A stretch of DNA of 64,000 nt from positions 301,999-365,998 of the forward strand of contig NZ_BBQT01000001.1 of NCBI RefSeq assembly GCF_001570625.1, written 5' to 3'. Shown here piece by piece: positions 1 to 9,481 of this stretch (its first letter is position 1; each line of letters starts with the position of its first letter). The DNA is from Syntrophomonas wolfei subsp. methylbutyratica. GTDB taxonomy: Bacteria > Bacillota > Syntrophomonadia > Syntrophomonadales > Syntrophomonadaceae. The position numbers and the translations under genes are program-made. The notes beneath the pieces are model-generated. The model saw nothing but the letters and a program-made list of their open reading frames with translations, did no database searches and was not told the DNA's origin.

Positions 1-87
1 CGTAATCTCATAGCCCTTGTTTTTGAGTACCACCCCAACAGCGGTTCCTACCACTCCCGCCCCAATAATACCTATCTTTTCTCTCAT
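1..87 (-). CDS. Rossmann-fold NAD(P)-binding protein, N-terminus only
   Basis: Only the first 29 codons lie in the window; the gene runs off the left edge. The start ATG at 85-87 is preceded by a GGGGG Shine-Dalgarno. The peptide opens REKIGIIGAGVVGTAVGVVL, a dinucleotide-binding strand-turn-helix with GxGxxG spacing. It follows folK in the same direction. In Clostridia a DUF2520/F420-type reductase-like protein often follows the folate genes, so that family is likely, but the fragment cannot prove it. Confidence 0.6.
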   Translation of the reverse strand, partial: MREKIGIIGAGVVGTAVGVVLKNKGYEIT

Positions 88-209
88 CAATTAAACCCCC
101 TTTTGGGTACAGGAGAAATCATATCAGTCTTCCGGCAAACAGCTTGTCGTCTTGTTCACAGAGTGATACCAGCGAGGCTGCCATAACCGGGATTTCTGGT
201 GGGAGAACC

Positions 210-704
210 TCATACTCTCTTGATTTTCTTGTTTCCTTCCCGGGCTAAGACTCTAATCAACACCTCCTTGATTTTGGCTCCGTCATCAGGAAAGATGAGT
301 TCCGCATTTACTTCCTGCAAAGGAACCAGTACAAACAAACGCTGCCGCATGAGTGGGTGAGGGACTTTCAATTCCGGAAAATCCAGCACCTCATCTCCAA
401 ATAAAAGGATATCCAGGTCTATTATCCGAGGGCCCCATTTTTCCTGACGCTGGCGGCCCATTTTAATTTCAATTTTTTGCAAATCCTGCAACAAAGCCAG
501 CGGCTCCAAAGCCGTTTCGATTTCTATTACCTGATTTATAAAATCATCCTGCTCGGTGCGGCCCCAGGGAGCGGTTAAATAAAGGGAGGAACTCTTAATA
601 ATCCTGGTTCCTTCCAATTCAGTAATCTTGTTCCTGGCAATAGCCAAATTCTCTTGTTTGAAGCCGCAATTTGAACCTAGTCCTATGTAAACTCTATTTT
701 TCAT
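210..704 (-). CDS. folK: 6-hydroxymethyl-dihydropterin pyrophosphokinase
   Basis: HPPK, 164 aa, transfers pyrophosphate from ATP to 6-hydroxymethyl-7,8-dihydropterin in folate synthesis (cytosol). Seen: the N-terminal GLGSNCG stretch, the pterin-side W in TAPWGRTEQDDFINQV, and the signature PRIIDLDILLFG near residues 92-103 with its metal-binding Asp pair. The length is usual for the family. It is the last gene of folP-folB-folK, 54 bp after folB, so the three steps are probably co-transcribed. Confidence 0.95.
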   Translation of the reverse strand: MKNRVYIGLGSNCGFKQENLAIARNKITELEGTRIIKSSSLYLTAPWGRTEQDDFINQVIEIETALEPLALLQDLQKIEIKMGRQRQEKWGPRIIDLDILLFGDEVLDFPELKVPHPLMRQRLFVLVPLQEVNAELIFPDDGAKIKEVLIRVLAREGNKKIKRV

Positions 705-758
705 GAGGGTTCACCCTAAAAAATATCATATAGCGGGGGGAAGAGCAAGAAAATTTCA

Positions 759-1130
759 TCATTTCTCTCTTCTAATTTTTACAGCAAAATAATCAAAGTT
801 TCCTTTCACCGGAGCATCGGGTTTAGATACCTGTACTTCAACTGCCTGCAAAGCGGCAAAGGAATCCAGCAGAGCATGGGCAATCTTCTCGGCCAGGGTT
901 TCCAAAAGATTATATGATTGGTTTTCGACAATATTTTTCACCAGGTGAAATACTTTATCATAATCAACGCTCAAAGCCAGGTTATCCTGCTCCGCCGCCG
1001 CCTTTATATCAAGAAATAGATCCAGGTCCACCAGAAAGCTCTGGGGGCTTTCTTTTTCCGCTGCCAGTACGCCGTGGCAGGCTTTAAACTCCAGACCCCG
1101 GGCCATTATCTTATCCACTTTCTTATCCAT
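759..1130 (-). CDS. folB: Dihydroneopterin aldolase
   Basis: FolB (123 aa) converts dihydroneopterin to 6-hydroxymethyl-dihydropterin plus glycolaldehyde. Seen: the family opening RGLEFKACHGVLAAEKE with the catalytic-site Glu, the central SVDYDKVFHLV, and a C-terminal SKPDAPVKGNFDYFAVKI that carries the conserved Lys-Pro. The ATG overlaps the end of folP by 8 bases (ATGGATAA), which suggests translational coupling. A second in-frame ATG at codon 9 is possible but less supported. Confidence 0.95.
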   Translation of the reverse strand: MDKKVDKIMARGLEFKACHGVLAAEKESPQSFLVDLDLFLDIKAAAEQDNLALSVDYDKVFHLVKNIVENQSYNLLETLAEKIAHALLDSFAALQAVEVQVSKPDAPVKGNFDYFAVKIRREK

Positions 1131-2361
1131 TTTCCCGTATCACCGCATCCGTCATCATAGCTACCCGCTTGCTCTCCCGGACATCATGCACCCGCACTAT
1201 ATCCGCGGCATTCATTATGGCCATGGCTACCACCGCCAGGCTGCCCTCCAGGCGCTGCCCCACTTCCAGCTCCAATGTTTGGCCGATAAATGTTTTCCGG
1301 GAAGCCCCTATCAATAGAGGTTGTCCCAGGCTTTTGAATTCCTCCAGCCTTTTTATCAGCAAGCGGTTTTGGGCGAGGTTTTTGCCAAAACCCAGTCCGG
1401 GGTCAATTATTATTTTATTCCGGCCCAGTCCGGCTTCCTGCGCCATTTCTATGGACTGGCCCAGTTCTTTTATAATATCACTTATAAGATCCTGGTAGTG
1501 CATAAGGTCCTGGGTAACTTTTTCGGCATCGATTACCTGTCCGGATTCATCCCGGAGCTGCATGCGGTTGTGCATCAGTATCACCGGGGCCTGCTTCTCT
1601 GCCAGGACAGGCAAGAGACCGGGGTCAAGCTGCAAGCGTCCGATATCATTTATTAAATGAACGCCTTCATCGAGGCAGGCTCTGGCCACCCCGGCCCGGA
1701 AGGTATCCAGGGAAAGGATAAAACCCTCGCGGGAGAGGCTTTTTACTACCGGCAGGACGCGCCGCAGTTCTTCCGCCTCGTCTATCATTTGGGACTGGGG
1801 ACGGGAGGAGGCTCCTCCGATGTCAATAATATCGGCCCCTTCTTCTCGCATCTCCCGGGCTCGCTCCACCGCCTGGCCGGTTTCCATATAGCGGCCTCCG
1901 TCGGAAAAGGAATCCGGGGTAATATTTAGTATCCCCATAATTAAAGTTCGCTGGCCCAAAGGCAATTCTTTGCCATGAGCCAGCGCTATAGTCCGCTCGC
2001 CTGCTTCCAGATTATCCAGTATTGCTTGAATTTCGGCGGCAATTTTTTTCAAGCCAAAAGGCTGCTTCTTGAGCTTTTCCAGCAGCAGGCCGTAATGTTT
2101 TAGGGTTCCCAGCAACAATATATCAGTAGTCCCTTCCAAATACAGCGCCTCTCGCTTTACGGCGGCTTCGCCTCCTTTGGCCAGCATTTCCTGCTTGATG
2201 ATATTGGCTGCTATACAGGGTATCCCTTTCAGTTTAATACAGCGAAAAACAGCCTTCGGCAATAGATAGACAAAGGCTGCGGGATCAACCGCTATTTCCT
2301 GCAGAAGCCGCTGGGCTTCCCGGCGGTCATGTATTAATACGGCATGGTGCCCCTGCTGCAT
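1123..2361 (-). CDS. folP: Dihydropteroate synthase with N-terminal extension
   Basis: DHPS joins p-aminobenzoate to hydroxymethyl-dihydropterin pyrophosphate. The catalytic barrel occupies about residues 135-412: MGILNITPDSFSDGG, DIIDIGGASSRP, SLDTFRAGVARA, LMHNR, DPGLGFGK, GASRKTFIG. The first about 130 residues are an extra domain seen in many clostridial DHPS proteins and absent from the 280-aa Bacillus or E. coli enzymes. GGASSRP and MHNR differ from the usual GGESTRP and MHM. ATG at 2361 was chosen over TTG at 2364 because it sits 8 nt after GGAGG. Confidence 0.93.
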   Translation of the reverse strand: MQQGHHAVLIHDRREAQRLLQEIAVDPAAFVYLLPKAVFRCIKLKGIPCIAANIIKQEMLAKGGEAAVKREALYLEGTTDILLLGTLKHYGLLLEKLKKQPFGLKKIAAEIQAILDNLEAGERTIALAHGKELPLGQRTLIMGILNITPDSFSDGGRYMETGQAVERAREMREEGADIIDIGGASSRPQSQMIDEAEELRRVLPVVKSLSREGFILSLDTFRAGVARACLDEGVHLINDIGRLQLDPGLLPVLAEKQAPVILMHNRMQLRDESGQVIDAEKVTQDLMHYQDLISDIIKELGQSIEMAQEAGLGRNKIIIDPGLGFGKNLAQNRLLIKRLEEFKSLGQPLLIGASRKTFIGQTLELEVGQRLEGSLAVVAMAIMNAADIVRVHDVRESKRVAMMTDAVIRENG

Positions 2362-2384
2362 CAAGGCTTCCTCCCCGTGATATA

Positions 2385-2520
2385 TTAGTAAGTAAGGAGT
2401 TAGAGGTAAGGGATTTAAGTTGTTTCCTACTACATCTTACTATTCAAGCCCCTACTAACTCACTTTTCATCATTGGTTGTGGCCCCTGGCTTCGTACTTA
2501 TTGCTTCCCCTATTTTCATC
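2385..2520. repeat. Family B mosaic repeat
   Basis: Intergenic stretch with phrases that recur across the window: AAGTAAGGAGTTAGAGGTAAG, TACATCTTACTATTCAAGCCC, CTAACTCACTTTTCATC and TGGTTGTGGCC. Related copies occur near 9.6, 18.4, 37.7, 41.2, 57.1, 59.0 and 61.5 kb. No coding potential is apparent. Confidence 0.6.
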
Positions 2521-2548
2521 GGTGATTGTAAGCCCCGGCCATAGGAAA

Positions 2549-3073
2549 TCAGTATTCAAAATTGCTGATGGTAAGCTCCTTATTTTTAAACTTGGGGCAT
2601 TGTTCGTTATACTCGCAGTTGCGGCAGACCCGGGACAGGTTGTCGGCCCGGTGCAGCCTCTCGCCCAAAAAACTCATATCCTGTCTAATGTTGCGATGTT
2701 CATAAACTGCCCGGCTGATCAAGTCTATTTCCAGGGGATTGAAATGAGCGCGAGGCAGGATTTCCCGAGCCAGGCGGGAGCCGAAGGAGGCGTGGTCAAT
2801 TCCGGTTTTATATTCCTGCCATTTGCCGATATCATGCAGCAAACCGGCGGCATAAATCACTTCTTTCCCCGCCAGCTTGCCACTAAGACCACTTTCTTTA
2901 ACGAAATAAGCCAGAAGGTTTTGTTCCAGTATTAAAATGTAGGCTATCCGGGCAACATTGAGGTGGTGCTGAAAATCGTGCTGGCAAAATTTGGGTTCCA
3001 GCTCTTCTTCATGATTGCGGCGCATATATTCGGTATAAAACTCGTCATTTATCAGTAGTTCTACTCTCTTCAA
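2549..3073 (-). CDS. HD-domain phosphohydrolase-like protein with cysteine tail
   Basis: A 174-aa protein with a single HD domain. Metal ligands visible: H in FQHHLNVARIAY (about 36-37), HD in GLLHDIGKW (about 79-80), and later His/Asp in YEHRNIRQD and HRADNLSR. HD proteins of this size hydrolyse phosphate esters of nucleotides or nucleic acids; the substrate is unknown. The C-terminus ends CRNCEYNEQC, a possible small metal or redox site. The TTG start follows GGGGGTG. It lies between ftsH and folP as a single gene. Confidence 0.8.
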   Translation of the reverse strand: MKRVELLINDEFYTEYMRRNHEEELEPKFCQHDFQHHLNVARIAYILILEQNLLAYFVKESGLSGKLAGKEVIYAAGLLHDIGKWQEYKTGIDHASFGSRLAREILPRAHFNPLEIDLISRAVYEHRNIRQDMSFLGERLHRADNLSRVCRNCEYNEQCPKFKNKELTISNFEY

Positions 3074-3168
3074 TTATTTTCACCCCCTGAGCAGTTTTAC
3101 TGTTGACTGGTATTAGTTATATTAAACATGCTAGTAAAAAATCCTTCCCTTTTATGGGGAAAATCTAA

Positions 3169-3195
3169 CAGGCAAAAGAACCGTCCCCATGCCCG
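3169..3195. repeat. Family C REP-like hairpin
   Basis: CAGGCAAAAGAACCGTCCCC followed by ATGCCCG: the short outer arms GGCA/TGCC enclose the conserved AAGAACCGTCCCC core shared with copies at 18.44, 27.15 and 27.18 kb. It lies between ftsH and the HD gene. Confidence 0.65.
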
Positions 3196-3228
3196 TGCGG
3201 GGAAATGCCATGACCGGGGTTAATTGCC

Positions 3229-5028
3229 TCAGGCCGGGCGCATTATTTCCTCAAATTCTTCGCCTTCCAGGGTCTCCTGTTCTATCAAACGGGCAGCTAC
3301 CTGGTGCAGTTTATCCATATTTTCCTGCAGTATTTTTTCGGCCTTCTTGTAACTGCTTTCCATATAGTGGCTGGCTTCTTTATCTATGGCATAGGCAATG
3401 GCGTCAGAATAGTTGCGATCCCGGGAAATATCCCGCCCCAGGAAGACTTCCTCGCTTTTATGGCCGAAAGTAAGCGGTCCTAATTCTTCCGACATGCCGA
3501 ATTCGGTTATCATCTTCCGTACTATACCGCTGGCCCTTTCCAGGTCATTCTGGGCTCCGGTGCTGATGTCATTTAATACCAGAGCTTCGGCCACCCGCCC
3601 GCCCAAGAGGGTGGTAACTTCGTCCAGCAGGTAGGATTTGGTGATGTAATTGCGGTCTTCTTCCGGCAGCAAGAGGGTATAACCTCCAGCCCGCCCCCGC
3701 GGAATAATGGAGATTTTATGCAATTTATCGGTATGGGGCAGGAAATAGCTGACTACCGCATGCCCGCCTTCATGATAAGCCACCAGGCGTTTTTCTTTTT
3801 CGGAGATAACCCGGCTTTTCTTTTCTGGACCGGCAATGACCCTTTCAATGGATTCTTCCAATTCTTCCATACCGATTTTATTCTTGTTGCGGCGAGCAGT
3901 GAGCAATGCTGCTTCATTAACCATATTGGCCAGGTCAGCTCCGGTAAAACCGGGAGTGCGCTTGGCTAATATTTCCATATTAATATTGTCGTCCAGGGGC
4001 TTGTTCAGGACATGAACCCCCAGTATGGCTTCTCTGCCTTTGACATCAGGTTTGTCTATCAGTATATGCCGGTCAAACCTTCCTGGCCGTAGGAGTGCCG
4101 GGTCCAATATGTCCGGGCGATTGGTGGAAGCCATGACAATAATGGCTTCACCGGTACTGAATCCATCCATCTCCACCAGCAATTGGTTTAAGGTCTGTTC
4201 TCTTTCATCATGTCCACCGCCCAGACCGGCTCCCCGCTGGCGTCCAACCGCATCAATTTCATCAATAAAGACTATACAAGGGGCGTTTTTCTTGGCCTGT
4301 TCGAAGAGGTCGCGGACTCGGGCCGCGCCTACGCCAACAAACATCTCCACAAAGTCCGAACCGCTGATGGAGAAGAAAGGTACTCCAGCTTCGCCGGCCA
4401 CAGCCTTGGCCATGAGGGTTTTCCCCGTTCCGGGAGCACCGTAAAGCAGAACCCCGCGGGGAATCTTGGCTCCGATCTGAATAAACTTCTGCGGATTTTT
4501 CAGGAATTCCACTACTTCCTGCATTTCCTCCTTGGCCTCTTCCGCTCCGGCCACATCCTTAAAGGATACTTTTACATCTTCTCCGCTCAACAGGCGGGCT
4601 TTGCTTTTGCCGAATTGCATCACCCGGCCTCCGCCGCCCTGGGTCTGGTTCATAATGAAGAGCAGGAAGACCACCAGAATAATTATGGGAAACAGAGTAG
4701 TAAGCAAGGTCATCCATATGGAAGGGGGCGGCACGGGATGGGTAGTATAATCTACCTTCTTTTCCCGCAGCAGCTTGATAATGTCAGCTTCTTTGGAAAC
4801 CGTGGCGGTGAATTTGCTGTTATCTTTTAACTCGCCGCTGAGGTTGTAAACCAGCTCGGCTACTTCTACCTGAACCACCTTCACTTGACCCTGTTCCACC
4901 ATCTGGTAGAACTGGGGCTCGCTAAGTTCCTTGATTTCTATATCCGAGCGGCTCACCATTTTCATGGCAAAGAGAGCCAGGAGTACTATAAGCATATATA
5001 GTGCGATATTTTTTAGAGCTCTATCCAA
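3229..5028 (-). CDS. ftsH: ATP-dependent zinc metalloprotease FtsH
   Basis: Membrane-bound AAA+ protease (599 aa) that extracts and degrades membrane and regulatory proteins. Domains: membrane helix at about 8-22, external domain, second helix at about 108-126, AAA module with Walker A GAPGTGKT (197-204), Walker B IVFIDEID (252-259) and SRH region [17 protein letters not shown] (304-320), then the M41 zinc site HEGGH (419-423). The length is typical. The start is TTG, 7 nt after GGGGAGG. In B. subtilis hprT lies between tilS and ftsH; no such gene is present here. Confidence 0.98.
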   Translation of the reverse strand: MDRALKNIALYMLIVLLALFAMKMVSRSDIEIKELSEPQFYQMVEQGQVKVVQVEVAELVYNLSGELKDNSKFTATVSKEADIIKLLREKKVDYTTHPVPPPSIWMTLLTTLFPIIILVVFLLFIMNQTQGGGGRVMQFGKSKARLLSGEDVKVSFKDVAGAEEAKEEMQEVVEFLKNPQKFIQIGAKIPRGVLLYGAPGTGKTLMAKAVAGEAGVPFFSISGSDFVEMFVGVGAARVRDLFEQAKKNAPCIVFIDEIDAVGRQRGAGLGGGHDEREQTLNQLLVEMDGFSTGEAIIVMASTNRPDILDPALLRPGRFDRHILIDKPDVKGREAILGVHVLNKPLDDNINMEILAKRTPGFTGADLANMVNEAALLTARRNKNKIGMEELEESIERVIAGPEKKSRVISEKEKRLVAYHEGGHAVVSYFLPHTDKLHKISIIPRGRAGGYTLLLPEEDRNYITKSYLLDEVTTLLGGRVAEALVLNDISTGAQNDLERASGIVRKMITEFGMSEELGPLTFGHKSEEVFLGRDISRDRNYSDAIAYAIDKEASHYMESSYKKAEKILQENMDKLHQVAARLIEQETLEGEEFEEIMRPA

Positions 5029-5149
5029 AATACTTCCTCCCCATAAAAACCTGGAGAATTTGCGTCATATTGTAGCATATTAAGCCTTTCTTTTCAATTA
5101 CGCCGTAAACGGCAAAATTTATGAGCGGCTGCAAAATGGCATACTTACT

Positions 5150-5275
5150 ATTTGCAAAAAGTTATTTATATTCATTGGCTTGTATAAATATACCGCCGGG
5201 CGTTGCAACCATGCTTCGCCAACGCTCGCTTTGTATATTTATACAAACCTTTATGCAACAAAAAGGATTATTGCC
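5150..5275. repeat. Family A MITE-like repeat (short copy)
   Basis: Begins TTTGCAAAAAGTTATTTATA, contains the inverted pair TTGTATAAATATACCGC / GCTTTGTATATTTATACAA around a GCGTTGCAACCATGCTTCGCC core, and ends at ATGCAACAAAAAGGATTATTGCC. It fills the ftsH-tilS gap (5029-5285), where no gene is visible. Confidence 0.7.
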
Positions 5276-5285
5276 ATTTCATCAA

Positions 5286-6650
5286 TTATAGGTTTTCCTT
5301 TCTAATTATCAGCACTCTTTGGCTCTCCGTATCCACTTCGGCCAGGCGGGATACTCGATAACCGACTATGGCATATACATTTTTCCCCGAGGTTAACAAG
5401 GGAACCCGGGCTCTTTGCTCTCGGGGCAATTTGATATCTATAAAATAATCTTTTACTTTCTTGCTGCCCTTCATTCCCGAAGGCTGAAAACGGTCTCCGG
5501 GTTGGCGCGAGCGTAAGAACAAAGGCTGCTTAAGTTTATCATAATCCAGGCAAGAAGATAAGCCCGGTTGAAAAGTTGCCGGCTGGCCCAGTTCTATAAT
5601 ATAGTTTTCTCCGGTTTCGGGAATACTAAGCCGTCCGGGGACGGAAATTGGATAGCAAAAACTTCCTTCTCGAAAGGGCCGGTTCGTGAAGTGCAATTCC
5701 CGGTAAACGCTGCTGACTCGAAGGCCTTGTCTAAGCTGAATATATTTGGAGGAACCGCTTTGATAAAGCAAGCGGAGTATTCTTTGCACATCCTTGAGTT
5801 CCCAACCGCTTTCACCCCGGAGACGAGCCAAGGCTTCTAGAATAAGCCGTTTTTGCAAAGCCGGGTGCTCTTCACCCAGGGCTTTCTTGTCCAAAATTAT
5901 TAAACCGGGTTCCTGCCGGAGTAAGAGCTTATCCCAGGAGAAGTGAAGCTGTTTTTCCAAATAATCATTCTCATCACGGGCAATCCCGGCCAGTTGATTC
6001 AGGCTTTCCATAATGCGGGGGTTGTAAGTCTTTTGCAGGTAGGGTATGAGTTCGCGGCGAATACGATTGCGCAAAAAACGCAAATCATTATTACTCTGAT
6101 CCAGGCAATAGGGTATTTGGTTTTCATCCAGGTAATGAATAATCTCGGCCTTGGACAAGGCTAATAAGGGGCGAATCAGTTGGCCTTTCCGGGGCATAAT
6201 TCCACGCAGCCCTTTAAGCCCGCTTCCCCGGAGCAGGTGCAGCAGGACGGTTTCCGCCTGGTCATCCTGGTGGTGGGCGGTGGCGATGTAATCAGCCTGG
6301 AGTTCCTCCAATTGCTCGAAAAAATACCGATAACGGCAATCCCGCCCGGCTTCTTCCAGGGTCTTTTTCTCCTGAAGGGCCCGGGCCCGGATATCGGCTT
6401 GCCGGGAATAGAAATCTATTCCCCAATTACGACAGTGCTCGCGGACAAATTCCTCTTCCGCAGCGGCTTCCGGGCGCAATCCATGATTAAGATGAAGAGC
6501 TGCCAGGCCTAAATCCATTTCCGCTGTTAATTTATGCATAATATGAAGCAGAGCCATGGAATCCGGCCCGCCGGAAACGCCCAGCAAAACCTTTTTCCCC
6601 GGCTCCAGCAGCTTTTCTTCCCGGATATATTCTCTAACTTTGCGCAGCAT
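5286..6650 (-). CDS. tilS: tRNA(Ile)-lysidine synthetase
   Basis: TilS attaches lysine to C34 of the AUA-decoding tRNA-Ile using ATP. Seen: the PP-loop LLGVSGGPDSMALLHI (SGGPDS at about 26-31), the family motif ATAHHQDDQAETVLLHLLRG, a middle dimer/tRNA-binding region, and a C-terminal LPREQRARVPLLT domain. 454 aa is normal. The ATG has GGAGAAAG upstream. It lies between spoIIE and ftsH, as in Bacillus. Confidence 0.96.
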   Translation of the reverse strand: MLRKVREYIREEKLLEPGKKVLLGVSGGPDSMALLHIMHKLTAEMDLGLAALHLNHGLRPEAAAEEEFVREHCRNWGIDFYSRQADIRARALQEKKTLEEAGRDCRYRYFFEQLEELQADYIATAHHQDDQAETVLLHLLRGSGLKGLRGIMPRKGQLIRPLLALSKAEIIHYLDENQIPYCLDQSNNDLRFLRNRIRRELIPYLQKTYNPRIMESLNQLAGIARDENDYLEKQLHFSWDKLLLRQEPGLIILDKKALGEEHPALQKRLILEALARLRGESGWELKDVQRILRLLYQSGSSKYIQLRQGLRVSSVYRELHFTNRPFREGSFCYPISVPGRLSIPETGENYIIELGQPATFQPGLSSCLDYDKLKQPLFLRSRQPGDRFQPSGMKGSKKVKDYFIDIKLPREQRARVPLLTSGKNVYAIVGYRVSRLAEVDTESQRVLIIRKENL

Positions 6651-6721
6651 TATCTTTCTCCACCATTAAGAAATCTCCTAGTCTTAATGCTACCCAAGTT
6701 TCCCCCTTTGTCAAACCATGA

Positions 6722-6832
6722 TATCAGCTGCAAAAAGCGATAAAATATTCCGGGTGTTGGCTTCGCCAACGTTCGCTTTGTATATTTATGCAACCCATGT
6801 GCTACAAAAAGGGGTTTTTGCAGTGGAGTCAA
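6722..6832. repeat. Family A MITE-like repeat (short copy)
   Basis: Starts ATATCAGCTGCAAAAAGCGA and ends GGGGTTTTTGCAGTGGAGTC, giving opposed CTGCAAAAA / TTTTTGCAG ends. The core is GGCTTCGCCAACGTTCGC followed by TTTGTATATTTATGCAACCC. The C-terminal half forms a hairpin with a T run, which may act as a terminator between spoIIE and tilS. Confidence 0.75.
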
Positions 6833-6860
6833 TAATATTTCAGACCGTCCCCATAATATA

Positions 6861-9335
6861 TTACTGCAATTCAACGCGAAGACAGATTACGGTCATATCA
6901 TCGGCCGGTTTTCCTTTGCATATAGCCAGGGCTTTATTCATAATCATTTCTGCCAGGAGTTGTGGGTCGCTTTCGTCCACCTGGCTTAAAAAGTCCATTA
7001 TCCAGGTTTCATTAAACTGACGGGATACCTCCAGAACTCCGTCGCTTACCATGACCAGTATATCCCGGGGGCAGAGGCTGTGTCTTTCGCTTACTACATC
7101 TACATTCTCCAGTATTCCTATGGGCAGGGAGTGGGCGCTTATCATCCCTACCTTTTTATCTCTTTTTATATAAGAGGGCGCACTGCCTACCTTGATAAAA
7201 TCCGCATCACCGCTATAGAGATCGACCATAATCATATCCAGGGTGGCAAAGCTCTCCTGGGCTGAACGAAGGAGTAATACCGTATTTATGGTATTTAGCG
7301 CTACATCGCGCTGGAAACCGCTTTCCAAAAGGTTTTCCAGCAGTCTTACTGTAGCCTGGCTATCACCGCAGGCTTTTTCCCCCACCCCCATTCCATCACT
7401 GAGGGCTATTAACTCTTTTCCTTCTTTAAGACTGGCTATGGTAAAGCTGTCGCCGCAAACCGCTTCCTTGCCCACTTGTACCACCGCGCTATTTATCTTG
7501 TAGCTGCAGGCTCGGCTCATGGTAAATTTGCACTGCCCCCAGGCGCGGAAACGGGGACAGGTTTTTTCACAAACCTCCATCCTTTCTCCCAGGATGTTGG
7601 AAAAAGCGGGGGCAATGATATTTTCGCAAAATTCTCCTTCGCGACAAGGATCGGCCACTACATTCAGCAATAATTGCCCGTTGCTGCGCAGAGGAGTCAT
7701 TTCTTTTATTTTAAGACCCTGTTGTTTGCTTTCTCTCAACAGTTTTTCTCTGAGCTCCAGGTCAAACTCGGCTTTTACAGTAATTTCCTGAGCCAGTTTT
7801 TTAATCAGCTGACTCACCCCTTTAAGCTGGATAGCCACTAGTTCCCGTGATTCGCAAAGCTTGTCGGACCAGTACTCGTTCAAGAGCAGGCGATCAAAGA
7901 GGTAGTTTATAGTGCTTATCATTTCCCGGGCATAAAGGCAACGTCGTTTAAAATCGCGGGGGGCTTTTTCATAGCTAAGTTCGGCCTTTTCAACAATAGA
8001 GAATAGTTCCAAAATCTGCTGGGAGCTATGGTAAGAATCCCGGCCCCAGCAGATATCATAGCGCGAGCATTTCTCACAAAAGTTTTGCGAAACCTGTTCA
8101 TAAAGGTAATTTAGATAAGCCGCCTGGTTGTTTTTTCTTTTCACTTCCATTTCCCCGCTAAAACTGCTGCTCAGTTCTTCAAAAACTGCTGCCAGGTTTT
8201 GGATGCGGGTGCGAGCGCTTTCCTCCAGCTGATTGTCAATTATTTCACCTTGCTCCCTTAGGCTACTGCTTAAGGCTCCCAGGGCTTGCAGGGGCATTTT
8301 ATCCTGCAATGACTCCGGCAGTAGGAAAAACAAGAGGCTGGCTATGGCTGTTTCCCATATCCCCAGAATGGTAGCCGAGGTTTCCGGTATAAACATGGAC
8401 AAGGCCATAGTTCCCAGCATGAAGCCCAAAACAATCCCCAGGCGGCCCAGATTTCTAAACAGCCCGGCCAGAAGACCGGAAACAGCATACATGCCCAGGC
8501 TCTGGGCAAAAATACTGGAAGAAATAGAAGGAATGATTCCGGTCATTACTCCAACTATGGTTCCCCCGCCGCAACCCCACAACAGGGCTGCCAGCATTAT
8601 TCCCAACCGGCAGATTATGCTGCTGACACTTAAACCCGCTACCTCAACATTATTCAAACCCATGACCAGGCCTATGCCCAGAACTAAAAAGGCGGCAAAC
8701 TCTTCAAAATTTAAGCTGGCCAGAGGTTTCCTCCGGGCCATGGCTTCATGGGCAACAATAAAAACGAAGCAAAGAACACCGGCTATCACCGCTTCAAAAA
8801 CCACTACCATTTCAGCATATAAGGAAAAATCGCCTCCCAGGAGAAAAAGGCTCTTGCACACAAATAGCACGGAAATGCTGACCAGAGGAAGCATCCACCA
8901 GGCTCTTTCCGGCAATATTGTCAGCCGGTGTAGCACTGCCAGCAAAATAAGCAAACTTAGTATACTGCTGCCCAAAGCAAAACCATGCAATACACTGGCC
9001 ATTCCCAGGCTGGCAAATACCAGCAATAAAAAGGCCCGGCCTTTCTGATTTCTGCCGAAAACAGCCAGATAGGCGTAAATAAAGGGAAGCAAATCACCCA
9101 GAACGAAGGCCCGGGACAAAATCAACGCTCCCAACGCCAGGAGCAGGTTTTCCGGGTTTAACAGCGAGTGAAGAACAGTGGAACCTTCTTTTCTTATTAA
9201 GTCTCTTAAATAGGCTTGTCCCTTTCCCGACCTTTCTTTAAAAAGCCGCAGCCACTCATGCTTTTTGCCCCGGGGTCTATTGTCTGCTTTTTCGGCAACT
9301 CTCTGATAAGGATAAATCTCCGTTTTCCCCAGCAT
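6861..9335 (-). CDS. spoIIE: Stage II sporulation protein E (PP2C-type phosphatase)
   Basis: SpoIIE dephosphorylates SpoIIAA-P at the polar septum and so releases sigma F in the forespore; it also interacts with FtsZ. About 824 aa. The first about 330 residues form a string of hydrophobic membrane segments; a cysteine-bearing central region follows (FCEKCSRYDICW, CEKTCPRF); the C-terminal PP2C domain has IALSDGMGVGEKACGDS and VMVSDGVLEVS with the metal-binding Asp residues. The ATG at 9335 has GGGGGAT 3-4 nt upstream; an ATG four codons earlier (9347) is possible. Confidence 0.96.
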   Translation of the reverse strand: MLGKTEIYPYQRVAEKADNRPRGKKHEWLRLFKERSGKGQAYLRDLIRKEGSTVLHSLLNPENLLLALGALILSRAFVLGDLLPFIYAYLAVFGRNQKGRAFLLLVFASLGMASVLHGFALGSSILSLLILLAVLHRLTILPERAWWMLPLVSISVLFVCKSLFLLGGDFSLYAEMVVVFEAVIAGVLCFVFIVAHEAMARRKPLASLNFEEFAAFLVLGIGLVMGLNNVEVAGLSVSSIICRLGIMLAALLWGCGGGTIVGVMTGIIPSISSSIFAQSLGMYAVSGLLAGLFRNLGRLGIVLGFMLGTMALSMFIPETSATILGIWETAIASLLFFLLPESLQDKMPLQALGALSSSLREQGEIIDNQLEESARTRIQNLAAVFEELSSSFSGEMEVKRKNNQAAYLNYLYEQVSQNFCEKCSRYDICWGRDSYHSSQQILELFSIVEKAELSYEKAPRDFKRRCLYAREMISTINYLFDRLLLNEYWSDKLCESRELVAIQLKGVSQLIKKLAQEITVKAEFDLELREKLLRESKQQGLKIKEMTPLRSNGQLLLNVVADPCREGEFCENIIAPAFSNILGERMEVCEKTCPRFRAWGQCKFTMSRACSYKINSAVVQVGKEAVCGDSFTIASLKEGKELIALSDGMGVGEKACGDSQATVRLLENLLESGFQRDVALNTINTVLLLRSAQESFATLDMIMVDLYSGDADFIKVGSAPSYIKRDKKVGMISAHSLPIGILENVDVVSERHSLCPRDILVMVSDGVLEVSRQFNETWIMDFLSQVDESDPQLLAEMIMNKALAICKGKPADDMTVICLRVELQ

Positions 9336-9399
9336 TTTATCCCCCATCTCCGAACTTCTAATTTAGCTTAAGATGATTACGGCTTGTTTAAAGCCTTGT

Positions 9400-9415
9400 C
9401 CACCTATTATAAACA
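9400..9415 (-). promoter_or_regulatory. Possible spoIIE promoter -10 region
   Basis: On the minus strand a perfect TATAAT (9406-9411) lies about 70 nt before the spoIIE start. No good -35 is present at 17 bp. The B. subtilis spoIIE promoter is also unusual, with a long spacer and Spo0A activation, so this is suggestive only. Confidence 0.35.
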
Positions 9416-9481
9416 AGAGGCGTTGGTAAATTTTGTAATTTGTGGACGAGCGTCTGGTTTTTTCTTTATACAAAATCTGCT

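Noticed and set aside
1169..1929. Plus-strand open frames of 90-111 codons across folP
   Set aside because: They lie opposite a strongly conserved dihydropteroate synthase and have no ribosome sites or family patterns.
8233..9048. 271-codon plus-strand frame opposite spoIIE
   Set aside because: Its composition is that of an antisense frame of hydrophobic sequence; spoIIE is fully conserved on the other strand.
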